64,000 nt of DNA from Chlorokybus atmophyticus (Eukaryota > Streptophyta > Chlorokybophyceae > Chlorokybales > Chlorokybaceae), in NCBI GenBank assembly GCA_009103225.1, contig RHPI01000638.1, positions 399,866 through 463,865 of the forward strand, in the 5' to 3' direction. The translations under genes and the position numbers were made by a program. Shown in pieces: positions 1 through 13,300 of the stretch (the stretch's first letter is position 1; each line of letters begins with the position of its first letter). The notes beneath the pieces are model-generated. The model saw only the letters and a list, made by a program, of their open reading frames with translations. It was not told the DNA's origin and made no database searches.

Positions 1-126
1 CTACATATCATGAACAAGAACAGTTGATGCTTATACTCAGTATACTCATCTACCCTATATCCAGCCCAACCACAAGTGCATGCATATGGGCAAGGCGGGG
101 CAGGCCAGGGCGGCGGCGAGCAGGTG

Positions 127-1860
127 ATGGAGGCGGTGGATGCGCTGCTGGCTGCCGGCGACCTGGACGCCATTGCGCCGCACCTTGACGACTTGGAGCT
201 CCGCCTTGCCGCCCAGGCCGCAACTGGCGCCTCACCGCAGGCGGACTGGCCCTGGGCGCTGCACCTTGTCGCCCACCTGCTTAGAAAAGATAGGTCGGTG
301 CTTGAGGTTGTCTGTCATAACACAACTCAGCCGCATGATGTTTGGCTTGCAGATGTTGCTGCGATCAGCAGCGGTAACTTCTGTTGTAGTTGTAGTTGTT
401 GTAAATGTTGCTGCTGCTAGCAGCCTGTGAGACAGTTGTTAACAAATGAGACAAGCAAGGAACACGAGCATGGATGCTTGCATATGGTGGTGGTGCTGCG
501 TGTGCTAAGTTGCTAGATTGATTGTAAATTTGCAAAGGGGTAGTGGGGTGTTACCGAATCCAATTGCCAGCTATTTGTTGAAAAGAACGCTTGCTGACAG
601 TCAAGCATATGCTTTACATGCATGCATGCTCGCACGGCGAGTCATCGTATGAGTCGCGGTTTGAGTTTGGCAATTGAAGTTGTTTCTATCCTGTGATCAA
701 TGAGTTGTTGAACAAACCTTCCACATTGCCAGTTTACTGCAAGAGTGTAGTCCACCCCCTCCCGCTGCAAGCGCTTGCAAATACTGCAATTTGGTTTAGC
801 CACTCAATCTCCACAGCATGACTTTGTCTCATTACTGCAAATCTGCAGATGCGCTGCAAGGTTCTTGTGGCGACGCATGCCAGCTCAGTTGCGCGAGCGA
901 CCACGCGAAGGCTCACAGGTACACGCATGCAGGATTATGCGCATGCCTTCCCCCCCCGCCCCCACCCACACACAACTTGACAAGGGGACTCACCCACAAC
1001 GACACAAGTCTGCTCTTCAGTCTGATTCGCGTACACAAACTCACTGTGGCAACGCCTGAGAAGGATTGTTATGCATCGTGTTGTTAGCTAATACATACAT
1101 ATCAGTTGCAGTGCGGGTTGCTAGACACTGCGCGCTCTGTGCAGCGTTAAGACCACATGCGCAACAACAACGGCATACATACTGCTGGCTGTGGTGTTCA
1201 GATCCAACTGGTAGGAGAAGTTGTGCGCGCGGCCTGGCGGCGTGACCGCGCCACTCTATTGCACGCCATTGCCTGCGCCCTGAGTACAGAGAAAGACGCT
1301 CGCTTGGCCATGCTATTACAAGCACTCGCTGGTAAGAACAGCAAAATCTGCATACCAGGTCTGATGTTGGGTTTCAGTCTGCAGTGTTGCTTGATTCTGC
1401 AATGGGCTTTCTGTTTTCCAGAATGCGAACGAAGCGCAGCATTTGAGTTGGCTTGCAGGGCGTACTCGACCATCAGCATAGACAACTGCTCGCGGATGCT
1501 GGCGTTGAGTCCAGAACAAGCTGTTGCATGTACGTACGCAACCATATGTTGGCACGCTCTTTGGATGCCACATGCTTGCATACATTTATACTGTGTGTTG
1601 TCCATATATTGATATTGTGTATTGTGTATTGTGTGTACAGTGAACGGCCACACAGAGTGGTTGTGTGTGAACTGAAAGTCTGTGTTGTGCTTGCAGATGC
1701 TACAGAGCGTGGTTGGGTCACTGATGAGGCGGCGGGCATGCTGTTGGTGCGAATGCCCGCCAAAGATTGCTCGCAGCAGGTTAGGCTGGACAGGCACAAT
1801 GAGGACATAGACGGCCTGCGGCACCTCACACAGTATGTAGTGCACCTTGAACAGCCCTGA
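127..1860 (+). CDS. CSN8: COP9 signalosome subunit 8
   Basis: Subunit of the COP9 signalosome, the nuclear/cytosolic complex that removes NEDD8/RUB from cullins. Model: exons 127-293, 849-918, 1202-1331, 1422-1529, 1697-1860; total 639 nt, in frame, 212 residues, close to the roughly 200 of plant CSN8. Plant-like landmarks read in order: an N-terminal ADWPWALHL segment, ARFLWRRMP in exon 2, AYSTISID followed by a Tyr formed across the exon 4/5 junction in the PCI-type winged helix, GWVTDEAAG, and the diagnostic C-terminal LTQYVVHLEQ. The start is the first in-frame ATG; a GTG upstream is open in the same frame but an ATG start aligns with the plant N-terminus. The first intron (555 nt) is T/G-rich and shows no other feature. 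It converges on the E2F gene about 0.9 kb downstream. Identity is from remembered family sequence, not a search. Confidence 0.88.
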
Positions 1861-2785
1861 TTGCGTGTAGATAAACAAGGCCATTGGGAAAATGTTGTGT
1901 TGCTGTTGGTATGCTTGTTTGGCTTGCCTGTCACGTATGCCGCGCCACTTGATGGCAGACTGCGTGCCACTTTGATACATGGGTTGTTTGCATGCTGCTT
2001 CAGCAACTCTTTCGGCATATTGCCCGTACAACAGGCAACCGCGTGGTGGACTCTGCGTGAGCTAATATTGCAACATGCCACACACACTTCAAGAGAGTGC
2101 CTGCCGTACGGTAAGGTTTACCTGCTTTGTTATAATTGCAACCAGCAAGCCGCGGTCATCCTTTGCATGTGCCAACCAGTGATAACATGACACTGCGTGA
2201 ATTCCAAACAACAGTGAGCATCAGGTAAGCTGTAGGCGCATCATTAGGGTGGCAAGGATAGCCCTACCCCTCACAGTGAGAAGAGAAACTGCAAGCCACT
2301 AACAATTTGTTGGCATGCATGCAGCAAGCAGTGGCAATGCAGTGGAGTTGAATAATCTTGCCAAGTGCTACAATCTAAACCATTACTGTATGTACAAGGT
2401 TGGTGCGTTCACACATGCGCTCGGTTGGCACATTGCTTTGCACGCAGACCATGTTCGCGCAACTGGCATTGCGATGGGCCGATTTGAGAGTGTGCAGCAT
2501 TAGTGAAAATCATCCAACTAGTACGGGTAGTAGTGCCTGCATGCAAAGGACATACCTGCAGTGCGCTCCTGCAGCTCAACAGTCAGCCATAAACAGTCAA
2601 CTATGAATGGCCTGCTGCACTTGCAGTGGCAGTCTCTCAACGGGTGGTGTACAGTAGGGTAGCGGCAAATACAAAAAGAATGGGCTGGGCAACGCGCGCA
2701 GCAACTATGTATATAGGCGTCCCGAAGCTACAATGCAGCTACTTTGCACCTGAGCCACAAGCGCCTCAGCAGCCGCTCACGAACG
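1861..2785. other. intergenic, convergent 3' ends
   Basis: Space between the CSN8 stop and the E2F stop. Open frames here are short, overlap on both strands and lack consistent splice phase. I see no gene and no RNA gene; it should contain both 3' UTRs. Confidence 0.6.
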
Positions 2786-5532
2786 TTACGAGCACGCGAC
2801 CCGGCTGCCACCCGTGAAGTCGTTGGTATTATTCTGTTGCTGGCGAGGTCTGCCAGGGGAAGCCATCAACGAAGGTGAGGGCTCAGACACAGCTTGCTGA
2901 TGTGGCTCGTGGTCTGGACTGGACTGTGTGCTTGTGTCCATGGCTTCGCGCGTGTCACCGGGTTGAGTAGATTGTGGTCTTTGTGCCAAGGGGGCAGTGG
3001 ACACGGGTGCAACTGGCATAGTGTTAGGTGGCGAGCAGGGTAGGATGCCCGACGCAGCGGCTTGGAAATACCACGAGCGCCAAAGGTTGAGCTGCTGCGC
3101 AAAGAATTGTTCTGCCACGGCCGCAGCAGCCAGCGCGGGCTCACAATGAGCTGGTACATGCTGCTGCTGATGGGTTGAAGTTGGATGAGTGGCAGTGCCG
3201 GACTGTGCGTGGTTCAAACCACAAGTAAAGTGGCCAGGTGGAAACGGCATCGGTGGAAAGGGCAACTGGTAGGGGAATATGGGTGCAAGGGGCTGCTGTT
3301 GTTGTGTTCCAGCTGGCACCGTGGCTGGCAATGGGGGTGGTGCTGGAAGGACAACACCAGGTTGTGACTGTGGGTGGGAGGTCTGGCGTGAGGAGGGCGC
3401 GTCACACCGCAGCTGCTGCGCCACGGCTGTCTGCACGGGAGGTGGCATGCTCGCCAGTGCTCTCACATAGTCACGCGGCCTCTTGACGTCGGCACCCTCG
3501 GGGTCGCTGTGTGCGAGACGCTTGATTGTGGTTGCAGGACGCTGCTTTACTGTCATTGCGCTTTGAGTGCCAAAAATGGGGTCTCGGAGTGCAGCAAAGT
3601 TGACTGCTCGGTTCTTTTCACTTAGCCACTCCTTTGCATCTGCAGTACGCCAGTACTGATAAGCCTAATGCTACTACAAGAGCAACCATGGGTCGAACAG
3701 CTTATCACTGCGGTTGGACACTTGTGACAGTACCTGCAGACTTAATCTGGTCTTCGATGCCCAACCACCTGTAAGCAGGCTTCCGAAGCGTGTGAATGTG
3801 TGTCTGCAGACATTGCAAGATGTCAATAAGTTGACCGCAACTCAGCTCATATCCAGAGACAACCACGAATTTCAGGCGCATGGGAAGTTACCTTCTCTAT
3901 CAGATGAAGGGACTGCAGTATGTTGGCAATGTCGTACAGTCGCCTCACTTTGGCAGCTGCACGTAGTCAAGTTGCTATCAGCATGCCGCTACGTATGATG
4001 CAGGCAGATGGCAACAGCAGCTGTGCTAAGTACAGCACGGCACTAACTTACTCTTCAGTTTGGCATGATCAGTGCCACTGCCAATCAGCATGTTGGCAGC
4101 GCAGTCTAAGGAAACTACGAGTGTTTTGGATGCAAAGAACAGCTGTATGAACTTTTGACTGAGCACTCCTAGCGACTTTTCTTTCCGGCAGTCTGTACAG
4201 TTGAAAGATACTGGATCAGTACTGTACGTAATCGCTAACGCAGAGCAAGCTGCATGACAAGCGTACCTGGGGTTCTATGGGCATGTGCAGTGGTGCCTCC
4301 AGGTGTCGGTTCCCGATTTGTGATGTTGGCAAACTCAACTTGGGGCGTCTCCTGAGTGCATGGTTCTTCTTCGGAAGCAGGGGATTCCTGCATACGTAAA
4401 GCATGTAAGCATCAGCCAGGCTCGCAGTCAGCCCTTGGCTACTGGCGCAAGACTTACCGGCTGACTGTCTGGCCAGTTCTCCTTCTCCAATGTTAGGCTA
4501 GCCACAGACTTCTGCACACGCCATTGAGTTGAGCCATTCATGGATGGGGAGTTTATGGATGCACAAACTGTTTGAGACTTACTTTCAGTCTGTCCAGTGC
4601 TTGCGGCAGGCGGGCAAAGCCATACCATACGTATTTATTCTTAGCTTTTCTTACAACCACCTGCGAAACAATATTCAGTCGCCTCAACTTATGAAGCCTT
4701 GTTTAGAGCATTCACAGGGTAAATCACGTACCTCAACACTCTCCAATACATTGACAATGTCATATATCCTTCGCCGCTCCACGCCTGTATGATAAACAAC
4801 AGCCATTCAGTCAGCCTTTTTGCATTGAACGCAACATTCAAGCTCTTTTGGCAGATGTGCCACAATTCAAGACACACAGCATACACTAAGCGCCACACAA
4901 GCTGAGGTGCTGCATGCATACTCACCAAGCCTGATGGCTGCATCATCCAAGCAGATGTAGTCGTCCTTGGCGTCCCCGTACAAGTTGAGAAAGCTGCCAA
5001 TATACGATTATGATTAGACGTGAGCAAACAACGTGCAGTGTGATTGATGAACCGACAACACAACACAACACAAATGGTGAGACACCGATGGCCAGCTTGA
5101 GACTTACTTCTCGCAAAGAAGCCCCAAGGACTTGTCTTTCCTGCTGTAAGTTTGCTCCAAGTTGCCAGGGCTTCCAGCATCATCCGTGCCAGCTAACGAG
5201 GGGGCATCTTCCTGCATCATGTTTGGGTCTCCAACAACGCATCCTGGGGGAAATCCTGAGAGCTGCTCATAGTTGGAGCCCCGTGGCCGTGACGCCACTG
5301 GCTGTTTTTGTTGCACGGCCTGGAACAAGGTGCGCTCCGCTTCTTGGTTAGCAGCGTGCTGCGACAGCTGCGCCCGTAGGTCGGCAATGCCTTTGGAGGT
5401 GCCTGAAATCCCTCCAGACGACGATGCGCCACGAGCTTGTGCACCAGCAACCGGTTTGAATGCGTGCGGAGATGGGCGCTCTGCTGGAATCCCCCCTGAA
5501 GCATGGTTGACGCTCGGCCTTTTGGGGGTCAT
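2786..5532 (-). CDS. atypical E2F (E2F7/8- or DEL-like) transcription factor, two DNA-binding domains
   Basis: Predicted nuclear repressor-type E2F that binds E2F sites without a DP partner. Ten exons: 5108-5532, 4926-4993, 4732-4784, 4583-4660, 4458-4511, 4267-4387, 4052-4192, 3892-3956, 3734-3803, 2786-3639; 1929 nt, in frame, 642 residues. First winged-helix domain about residues 129-205, with KSLGLLCENFLNLYG, the DNA-contacting RRIYDIVNVLES and KNKYVWYGF. Second domain about 269-352, with KEKSLGVLSQKF, RRLYDIANILQS and RKPAYRWLG. No leucine-zipper/marked-box dimerisation region follows the first domain. This is the architecture of E2F7/8 and plant DEL proteins. Residues about 359-642 are Pro/Gln/Ser-rich. 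The ATG at 5532 is the first in frame; an additional 5' exon cannot be excluded. Intron phases agree throughout. Confidence 0.93.
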
Positions 5533-7310
5533 CGCTTGTATGCGTGCTTCTGTGCAGTGTTGCTGAGTCACTTCCTGCTGCGTACGATTGCTCAAAACCT
5601 AGTAGCTGCTGCCCTGCAGGCAACAAACCCAAGTGTTAGGCAGCTCTTGTGTGCAAGACACAACAGTTGCACTGGTAACATCCACCAACAGCATCCAGTT
5701 TGGGAGCCTCAAAACTAATGGAAAAGCTGCGTTGCAGTGACAAGAAGTCTGTGGGTTGCTAGATCCTGTGGCTTATGCACGAAGCTGAATAAGCACCATC
5801 AGCACCTAGCTGCGCCAAGGATGTGATCCGCCTCAAAGACTTGCCATGCACTGACACGATCTATTAAAAAAGACACTCAGATTCACAACCAAACATACAG
5901 GGCCAAACACCAATACACACACAGCATGTCCAGCTGGCTCTTGGCCACCATGCCACAGCACAGCGCACCTGTAGAATTTGTCGCCAGCAAGCGTGCACGC
6001 CAGGCAACGAGCGGAAACCTAGCTGGCCACTAAGACTACGTTCACACGTCTTGTCTACAAGTGGTGCGTCTGCTCCTCCGCCGGTAGCAGCTCTGTGGCC
6101 ACCGCCGACGACACCGCCGCCGCCAACAACTCCTCCGCAACGACAACAACGGGAAGAAAAATGCCGCCAAATGCACGCTTAGCTTTGATCAGCAGGCAAA
6201 TTCGTGCCTGCATTTTTCGCGCGATTTGAATTTGCGCACTCCAACCAGAGGAAAAGTTGAACGTTTGTTGTCGCCGAGCGGGAAACCGGGCGCGGCAACC
6301 GGATCGGGATCGGACAGCCTTGAGAAAGACGGAGTTGGCCGAACTGGAACACGCGCGCCCGTTGGGCGCTTTATTGTCGGATGCACTGACGTAAGGCGTT
6401 TCTATGCAGTCCATTAAAAAAACCTAATTTGGCCTGGCCTGATAAGCCTGGCCTGGTCCGGCCTGGCCTGGCCTGGAGGCTGGCGCGGGTAATGCTGGCG
6501 GAGTGGTGACGCAGCGGATGAGGGACTGACACGTAAGGTCTAGCAGCGTCGTCGTAGCTGTGTCTGTCGTCTTGGTTGTTGGTTGCTACCACCGCCCTAT
6601 GGGGAATGTAGGGTTGTTAGTGTCAGGATGTCAATGTCTGAATAAAAAGTATGTGTGTGGGTTGGTGTGCACTTGCCTTACTTGCTGCTACTACGCATTC
6701 GGAATCTTGAGGTCGAACGCTGCAAGCTAGTGGCGAGCTGGCACAGTTTAACAGCACTGCCTTTGGCGTTGTTTATCATAAGGGTGCAGTGCACAGAACG
6801 CCATTTGGGACACGAATCTACGGCAGGTTCTCAATGCCTAGCACCGCAGTCAAGAAGACCTCGTGCAGCACGTCGTATTGTACAGTAGTCGTTCGAACCG
6901 AAAGCTGGAAGAGACATGTGGTCGCTTTGTGCAATCATGTACCTCGAAGAGCTTGTATTCATGCCACATTGTGGCTTTTGACTACGATATACTGAGTCAG
7001 GACTTACTAGCGCATCTTGCTAGTGCTCTTGGTGGCGCAGTAGGCTCCTTTGCTGGATTATACCAACATGTGTAAGCCAATGTCAAGACATGAACGTATT
7101 GACATTTTGTAGGGGTCGCAGAGTTGTTCTTAGACATAACCGCAGCAGCTTGGTCACGCAGCCTGTTTCAGTGTCAATCAACAGCATAAGCAACAGCTTG
7201 GCAAGTTAAAGAGCAAGTTGGCAAAAGCAGGTGGCAATGGCGCCGAGTGCGGGTGGGGATTGAGGCACCTCCATCTGAGGTGTGCATAACGAGGACTTGT
7301 TCCGGGTACA
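5533..7310. other. intergenic, divergent promoter region
   Basis: About 1.8 kb between the divergent starts of the E2F and giant coiled-coil genes. It contains a GGCCT array (6431-6478). The 119-codon antisense frame at 6055-6414 and others are unsupported. An AATAAA-like sequence lies near 6640. No gene seen. Confidence 0.55.
6431..6478. repeat. GGCCT pentamer array, locus 1
   Basis: Direct and slightly interrupted copies of GGCCT, in two clusters separated by GATAAG- and TCC-like interruptions. The same pentamer recurs at 38961, 47351 and 54273, always upstream of a gene start. Function unknown. Confidence 0.85.
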
Positions 7311-10300
7311 ATGGCGCCTATGCACGGGAGACCAGTGAGCGCAGGTGCCACGCCGACGGGCGGCACCAGCAGCGCCAGTGCGTCTCCGGTGCTGGCACGC
7401 CTCCAGGCGCTCAGCACCCAGTGGGAGAAACTGGAGACCCGATCCGCACAACGGCAGGTGGGTGTCAGCGTTATATTCACGCCTGAACAGTGTATGCACA
7501 CTCAGGTGCACAGAGGGCACGGACATGTGCACAGATAGACAAGCACACGCGCACGCACACACTGGTGCACTCAAATGTCTGTGGCAGCTCGTATGCGCAT
7601 GTTTACTTCGTGTGCGTCGTGCGCTACTACTGATAACATGCATCCACACCCGCGCAAGCACTCACACACACACCTACCCTCTATAGCGGCACATGCAGCG
7701 CCGCATTGGTATGCATGTGTGTTTGTTAGTAAGTTTGGTTGTGAAGTACTGAGGTGAGGTGGGACCAGTGTCTCTCAAGACGAGTGTTTGACATTCTCAT
7801 CCGCGCTGGAGAGGGCACCATGACCAAATGGTTGCATTGTCATGCGTCACAACTTCATCTTCCAGCGGTGGCAGTAGTGTGCTTGTGTGCACGGGTCACT
7901 GTGCTTGAACCTGTCGTAGTGTTGACGTCATTCTTGACAAATTTACGGACTCTCTTTGCTATCAACATCGGCTGGCTGCCACGCCACTGGTTCCCGCCAT
8001 AGCACACCATGCACACACACCCTGTGGTCGGTGTCTGGAAAGGCCCCGTTTGCGAACTTTCTGTTGGTTGCAGGCAGAGAAACAAGCATCATCTGCAAAG
8101 GCGCGGGCGCTGCTGAGTGAGGTGGATCACCGTGTGGTGGGCGAGAACGGCTACCACCATGCCCATGGCAATGGCAGCACCGCTCACTTTGCCTATGAAA
8201 ATGGCCACTACACACCCTACCCGGAGACCAACGGCAATAGTGGTTTCTTCACTCCTCCACCTCGCATCCGCCAAACACAGTATCCCCACACACCCAACAA
8301 CGGTGTCAACACGAATGGCGTCCACACTGCTTCCAGCAGCCCTACTGACCTCGTGGCGGAACATGCCTCTCGCCAATTCCTTCAACATGTATGAGCTGTT
8401 GATGCTGTCAATGGTGGCGGCGTTATGCCATGTCATCAAGGACTTGTTACTACCATAATCATCAATCCCTCCAACAGTAATCCTTTCTATCCCCATGCAT
8501 GCTCATACCTGTATGCAACTATGGTCTAAAGTCTGTTTGCACACACTCTCATTTGGTTTTGCTCCTCAGTTGGAGGCCGAGAGGCGTGTACACGCATCGG
8601 AGATTGCAGCGCTGCAGTCAGAATTGTCCCTGCTGGCCCGCCGCCGTGCTTCTGCCGCGACCGAGAGTGACGAGGCAGAGGCCCTCGCGGCCGAGGGCCG
8701 CCTCCGTGCAGATGCTGCTAGACGCGATGCTGAGGCCGCCGTCAAAGAGCTCGATCGGCTCAAGGTTGGCACAATCAAAATGTTGGCAGCAATCCTTCAC
8801 AGCATGTTGCTGCTAATATACAAGTCATTCAAGTTGTTTTATTGGCGTGTTGGGTGACTCACACGCACTCAGTAATGTTAGCATAGTAGTCTTAGAGGCT
8901 CTTGACAGGCATGTGTGCTGCATGTGTTTGCAGTCTCAGGTGGTGTCTGTGCGTGAAGAATGGGAGTCTCTTCAGGCGCAGCGTGCGGCGTCCATCTCGG
9001 CAGCTGCCACACTTGACACCGACGAGCGCCGCGTCCGGGCCGCTGAGGCCGCCCTTGTGGCCCGTGAGCAGGCCGTTGCCGATCGAGAGGTGTGTTGTTG
9101 TGTCATTTCAACAACTGCTGGTTAGTCGACCTTCGCTAACACGCGTCACATTCAGAGGCGTGTTGCGACACTGGAGCGGGATGCAGCAGGAGCTGCGGAG
9201 GCGCTCGCGCGTGCTGAGGCTGCCCAGCGTGAGGCCGCCACCCTGGCCCGTGACGCACGCGAGCGCACTGCGCGCGTAGAGGAGCGCGAGCGGACCGTCG
9301 AGGTATGTCATGCGCTATATGGTTGTGTAAATATTGTTGCGTCAACGCGCTGGTAACCAATGAACAACTTGTGCTTGTGTGCACATGCATGGATATGCTC
9401 CGTACACATACACACTTGACTGCCTATGCGTACTGTTTGTGCATTTGCATGCACAAGAATCTTGTGCATTCATACCTATGCACAACATCAAGTTCAACAC
9501 AATGCTTGACGAGAAGCATTTGTTTTGCAAAGGCGCGCCATGCCTCAGTGGAAAAGGAGGCTGCAACTCAGGTGCGAATTCAAACATTCAGCATGACCTG
9601 CAAGCGCAGTTCGTACTTGGGTTACGAGTAATAGTTCCATGGCGTGCAGCAAGAAGCCCTGCATGAGGCCAAGGTCCAGCTGGCACAGCTGCAGCACCAG
9701 CGGGAGCATGCCGAGGACGAGTTCGACCGGCTTGAGCGCCGCCTTCACGACATGGATGGCCTGCTGCGGGAGGTATGGCATTATAGTCATGTTGTTGTCA
9801 CGTCTTTGTTACTTGAGTTCAGGCATAACAGTCGATGCGTGCTCGCAGGCTGAAAGCAAGCATGAAGAACTCAAAGCAGCATGCCGGCACATTGAAGCAG
9901 GTGTGCAGTTGTGCCTGCTCATTACGAACTAGGATGCGTCCGTTGATGTTTCAATTCGCAAGCAAGTCGCACTGTCATTTTTGGTGACTTGGCACCTACA
10001 TTGCAGCACGCCAGGCTGCCGTAGAAGAAGAGAATGCAGCGCGAGAGCGAGCACGACGAACAAAAGATGAAGCCGACCAGGTGAGTTGGTTGGTTAGCAA
10101 TCATGAAGCCACTCACGAGCAATGCCCTGCACCGCCAGCCTTCTTGCAGGGTTCTGATGCATTCAACTGCAGGCTTTTGAACGTCAGCAGAGCAAGCTGC
10201 AAAACACAAAAGAGCAGGTGCGATTTCAACGTCTATGCATGTCTTGCACTCAGCAGGGCAGGTCAACTATATGTATTCATGGGTGTGCACATAATCAAGA

Positions 10301-13300
10301 CTGTTCTGTCAGCATATGCGCTCCTTGTTGTGCGGGCTAGCTAAAACATTGGCTTCTCCTCCGTGACTGCAGGTTGACGCCTCAGCAGCTGAGCTTGCAA
10401 GATTGACGCTGGATACAGAAAAGGCCCGCATGGCGCAGGTACAGGCTCAGAAGGGGCATAACTTGTTTACATGAACAAAACGCTCAGCACACATTTGTGT
10501 TGATATTGAGCAGGAGTCTATGATCTCTGAGGCGCAGCGGCAGAGAGCTGCACTGATTGAGGAGGCCGAGGCCATGGTGGCGCGTGCTCGCATGGATGCT
10601 GCACGTACCGAGAACGTCTTGCGCGAGCGTGCTGCGCAGGTGGAGTTGGCCCGTGCTGACTTTGAGGTATGCCAAGGAAGATGTGGTTTGGTTGACTTTC
10701 CTGTGCGGGGTGCTCAGGTTTGTACCCTGCGTGCAGAAAGAGAAGCACAAGCAGGAGGAAGTCTGGAAGGAGCAGCAGGAGCGACTTGCAGCAACACAGG
10801 AACGCGTCTCGCGTGACCTTCACAAGGTGCGTGCCAAGCAAAAGCTGCTGCCACACGTGTAGATGCTTGTGTGCAAGATGACAAACCACCCTCATTTCCG
10901 TTGCAGCTCCGCGAGGTGGAATCTGCTTTGCGCCATCAGGAACTGGAAGGTTAGTGAAAGGTCACAGCTAGAGCTGTATGCGTGCGTGCGTGCGTGCGCA
11001 AGCGTGTGTGTGTGCCTACCAGCCGATTAACATTGCAGCCCCACTGACATTGTCTTGCACGCCAGTCTCTGAGGCTGCCAACGCGCTGGAGGTGCGGGCC
11101 CGCGACCTGGACCAGGCCGCAGCAGCGCAGGCCGAGCGTGCGGCAGCGCTGGCGGATGGCGAGGCCGCGCTGGAGGAGTACAAACGGGGGCTGCGTGCCG
11201 ACGCACGCCGTACTCTCGCCGAGCGCGAGAGCCTGCTTGCCGAGTGGCAGGAGCGCCTCGCTGGAGAGGCCGAGCGCGCTGCCAGGGAGAGGCAAGAGCT
11301 GGAAGTGACCATGAAAAAGAGAGAAAAAGCAGGTGACTTAGTGTGCGCCTTTCCCATTGACTGTGTTGTTGCTCTGGTTGGAGATGCCACCGTATTGTCC
11401 TGCCGGAATTGTGAAGCCTGTTGGTGATGGTTGAGTAATTTGTAGTGTCGGAGCGTGAGGTGGAGCTGTCAGCACGCGAGGCAGCCACAGCGCTTCTGGA
11501 GCAGCGGACAGTGCGCTTACGTGAGACCGAGGAGGCCTACAAGCATAAAGAGGAGGTGAATTCATCGTGCATCAATGCGTTGTGCTGACGAGCAGTGTCA
11601 GACTAACATGGGGACCATGCCAGGAGCTGAAGGCCCAGCTGGCCAGCTGTGAGAGAGAAACGCACAAGGCTGCAATGATGCAGGCAGAGGCCGCAGCCAC
11701 AAAGGTACAGCGTATCATTGCAATACCATCGTTATGTGGTGACTGCTCAGCTAAGTGTTAAATACACGCAGGCTGCATATGAGGAAGAGCACGATGCGCT
11801 GCAACGGCACGAGCACGAGGTGTCAATACGCGCCGAAGCTCTCAGAGTAAGTGGGTTGGGAGTGATTAGCGTGCGACTCGTGTGTATGTGCACCTATTTA
11901 TGGTACTCCCGTTGTTGCACAGTCCCAACAGCAGAACCTCCAGCAGCGTGAGGACGCCGTTAACGCGGCGGAGAAGGAGATTGCTGCCAGACGGGTGCAG
12001 CTGGAACATGCAGCAGAAGCTGTTGCAGCACGCGAGAAGGTGTGCACGCATTCGTGCCTCTACATCAGGTTCTAAGGGCTGACTCGTCGTGTCCAGGCAG
12101 CTGAAGACAGGTGGCGTTCCGCGGATGAGGCTCTTGCAGCGGTTTCCGCATGGGAGAGGCAGAAGGAGGTGGACGAGATGCGTCAAGCAAAGGTTGGCAT
12201 GTGTGTCAACAGTGCTCGGTGACATAAAAGTCTATCTGTCGTTGTAGGGATGCTTTAGCAACCTTTCTTTAGCAACCTTCTGTCAACACTATCACAAACC
12301 CTTACTTACACGTGCAGGAGCGCGAGCGCCTTGATGCTGAACGAGTCCGTATTGATGCGGCAATTGCTGCGATTGATATTGAGCGCTGTCAGGTAAGAGC
12401 GAAGATGGCCAACAACAGCATTGAACAGGCTGTCAGCATCCTCGAGATTGTGACACTGGTATTGTGCAGATTGGCACGATGCGCCAAGCGCTGGAGGCCG
12501 CTGAGCGCGCTCTTGATGAGCATGAGGAGCGCATGCGTGCAACGTGGAGCACCGTGCGCTCTCACCATGCCACCCACACATCTCACGCTTCTCACACCCC
12601 CACGCACACCGCGACCTCGTCGCCCGTCCGCCAGCACCCCTCCCCACTCTTCTTGGACGACGCACTCCTGCCGTTTAACCCGCCTCCCCTCACAGCAGAC
12701 TCAAATGAGTTCCACGCGGCGCTCGTCAAGGAGCGCGCCGTGCTGTTGCAGAAGGAAGCCAGGCTGCAGCAGTGGGCAGCACGGCTTCAGCGCGAGGCCG
12801 AACGCCTTCACGTAAGTCCACATCTCCATCAGCACACTTGGCGGGGTGTTGTTCTCTGAGTATGTGGTCGCACACACATTTTACACAGAAAACATGTCTA
12901 GTCCAACAGATGAACCCACGCGGTTTGGGGTCACATGCGTACTCTATGCATTGTTGCACACTGAGAGCCTAGTAGTGGCATCGGCTTCTGTATCTGTTGG
13001 AAGCACTTCTAAGACAATCTTACTGAAGTGGAGTGATGGTTGCAGGGCTTGCAAGCAGAGCTGGTGACGCTGCAACGGGACTGCGATGCAGCGCGCGCGA
13101 CACTTCAAGAGGAGCGGGCTCGCACGACTGAGGTGGAGGTTGAGCTCAGGGGCTGGGAGGAGGAGTTGCAGAAGGCTGCTGCGGTGAGTGCACACATGCA
13201 CGTGCAGCAAGTTTACTCATGTGGGAGCAGTAACAGTCACAGTAAACATGTGCATCAACCAACGCCCTTCCCATACTCACAGGAGACCCAACAGCATGCA

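Noticed and set aside
1198-2031. 277-codon minus-strand open frame
   Set aside because: Runs antisense through CSN8 exons and introns; composition and family landmarks support the plus-strand gene.
6055-6414. 119-codon minus-strand frame in the E2F/giant-coil promoter interval
   Set aside because: No domain, no upstream or downstream exon in phase, overlapped by plus-strand frames of equal quality.
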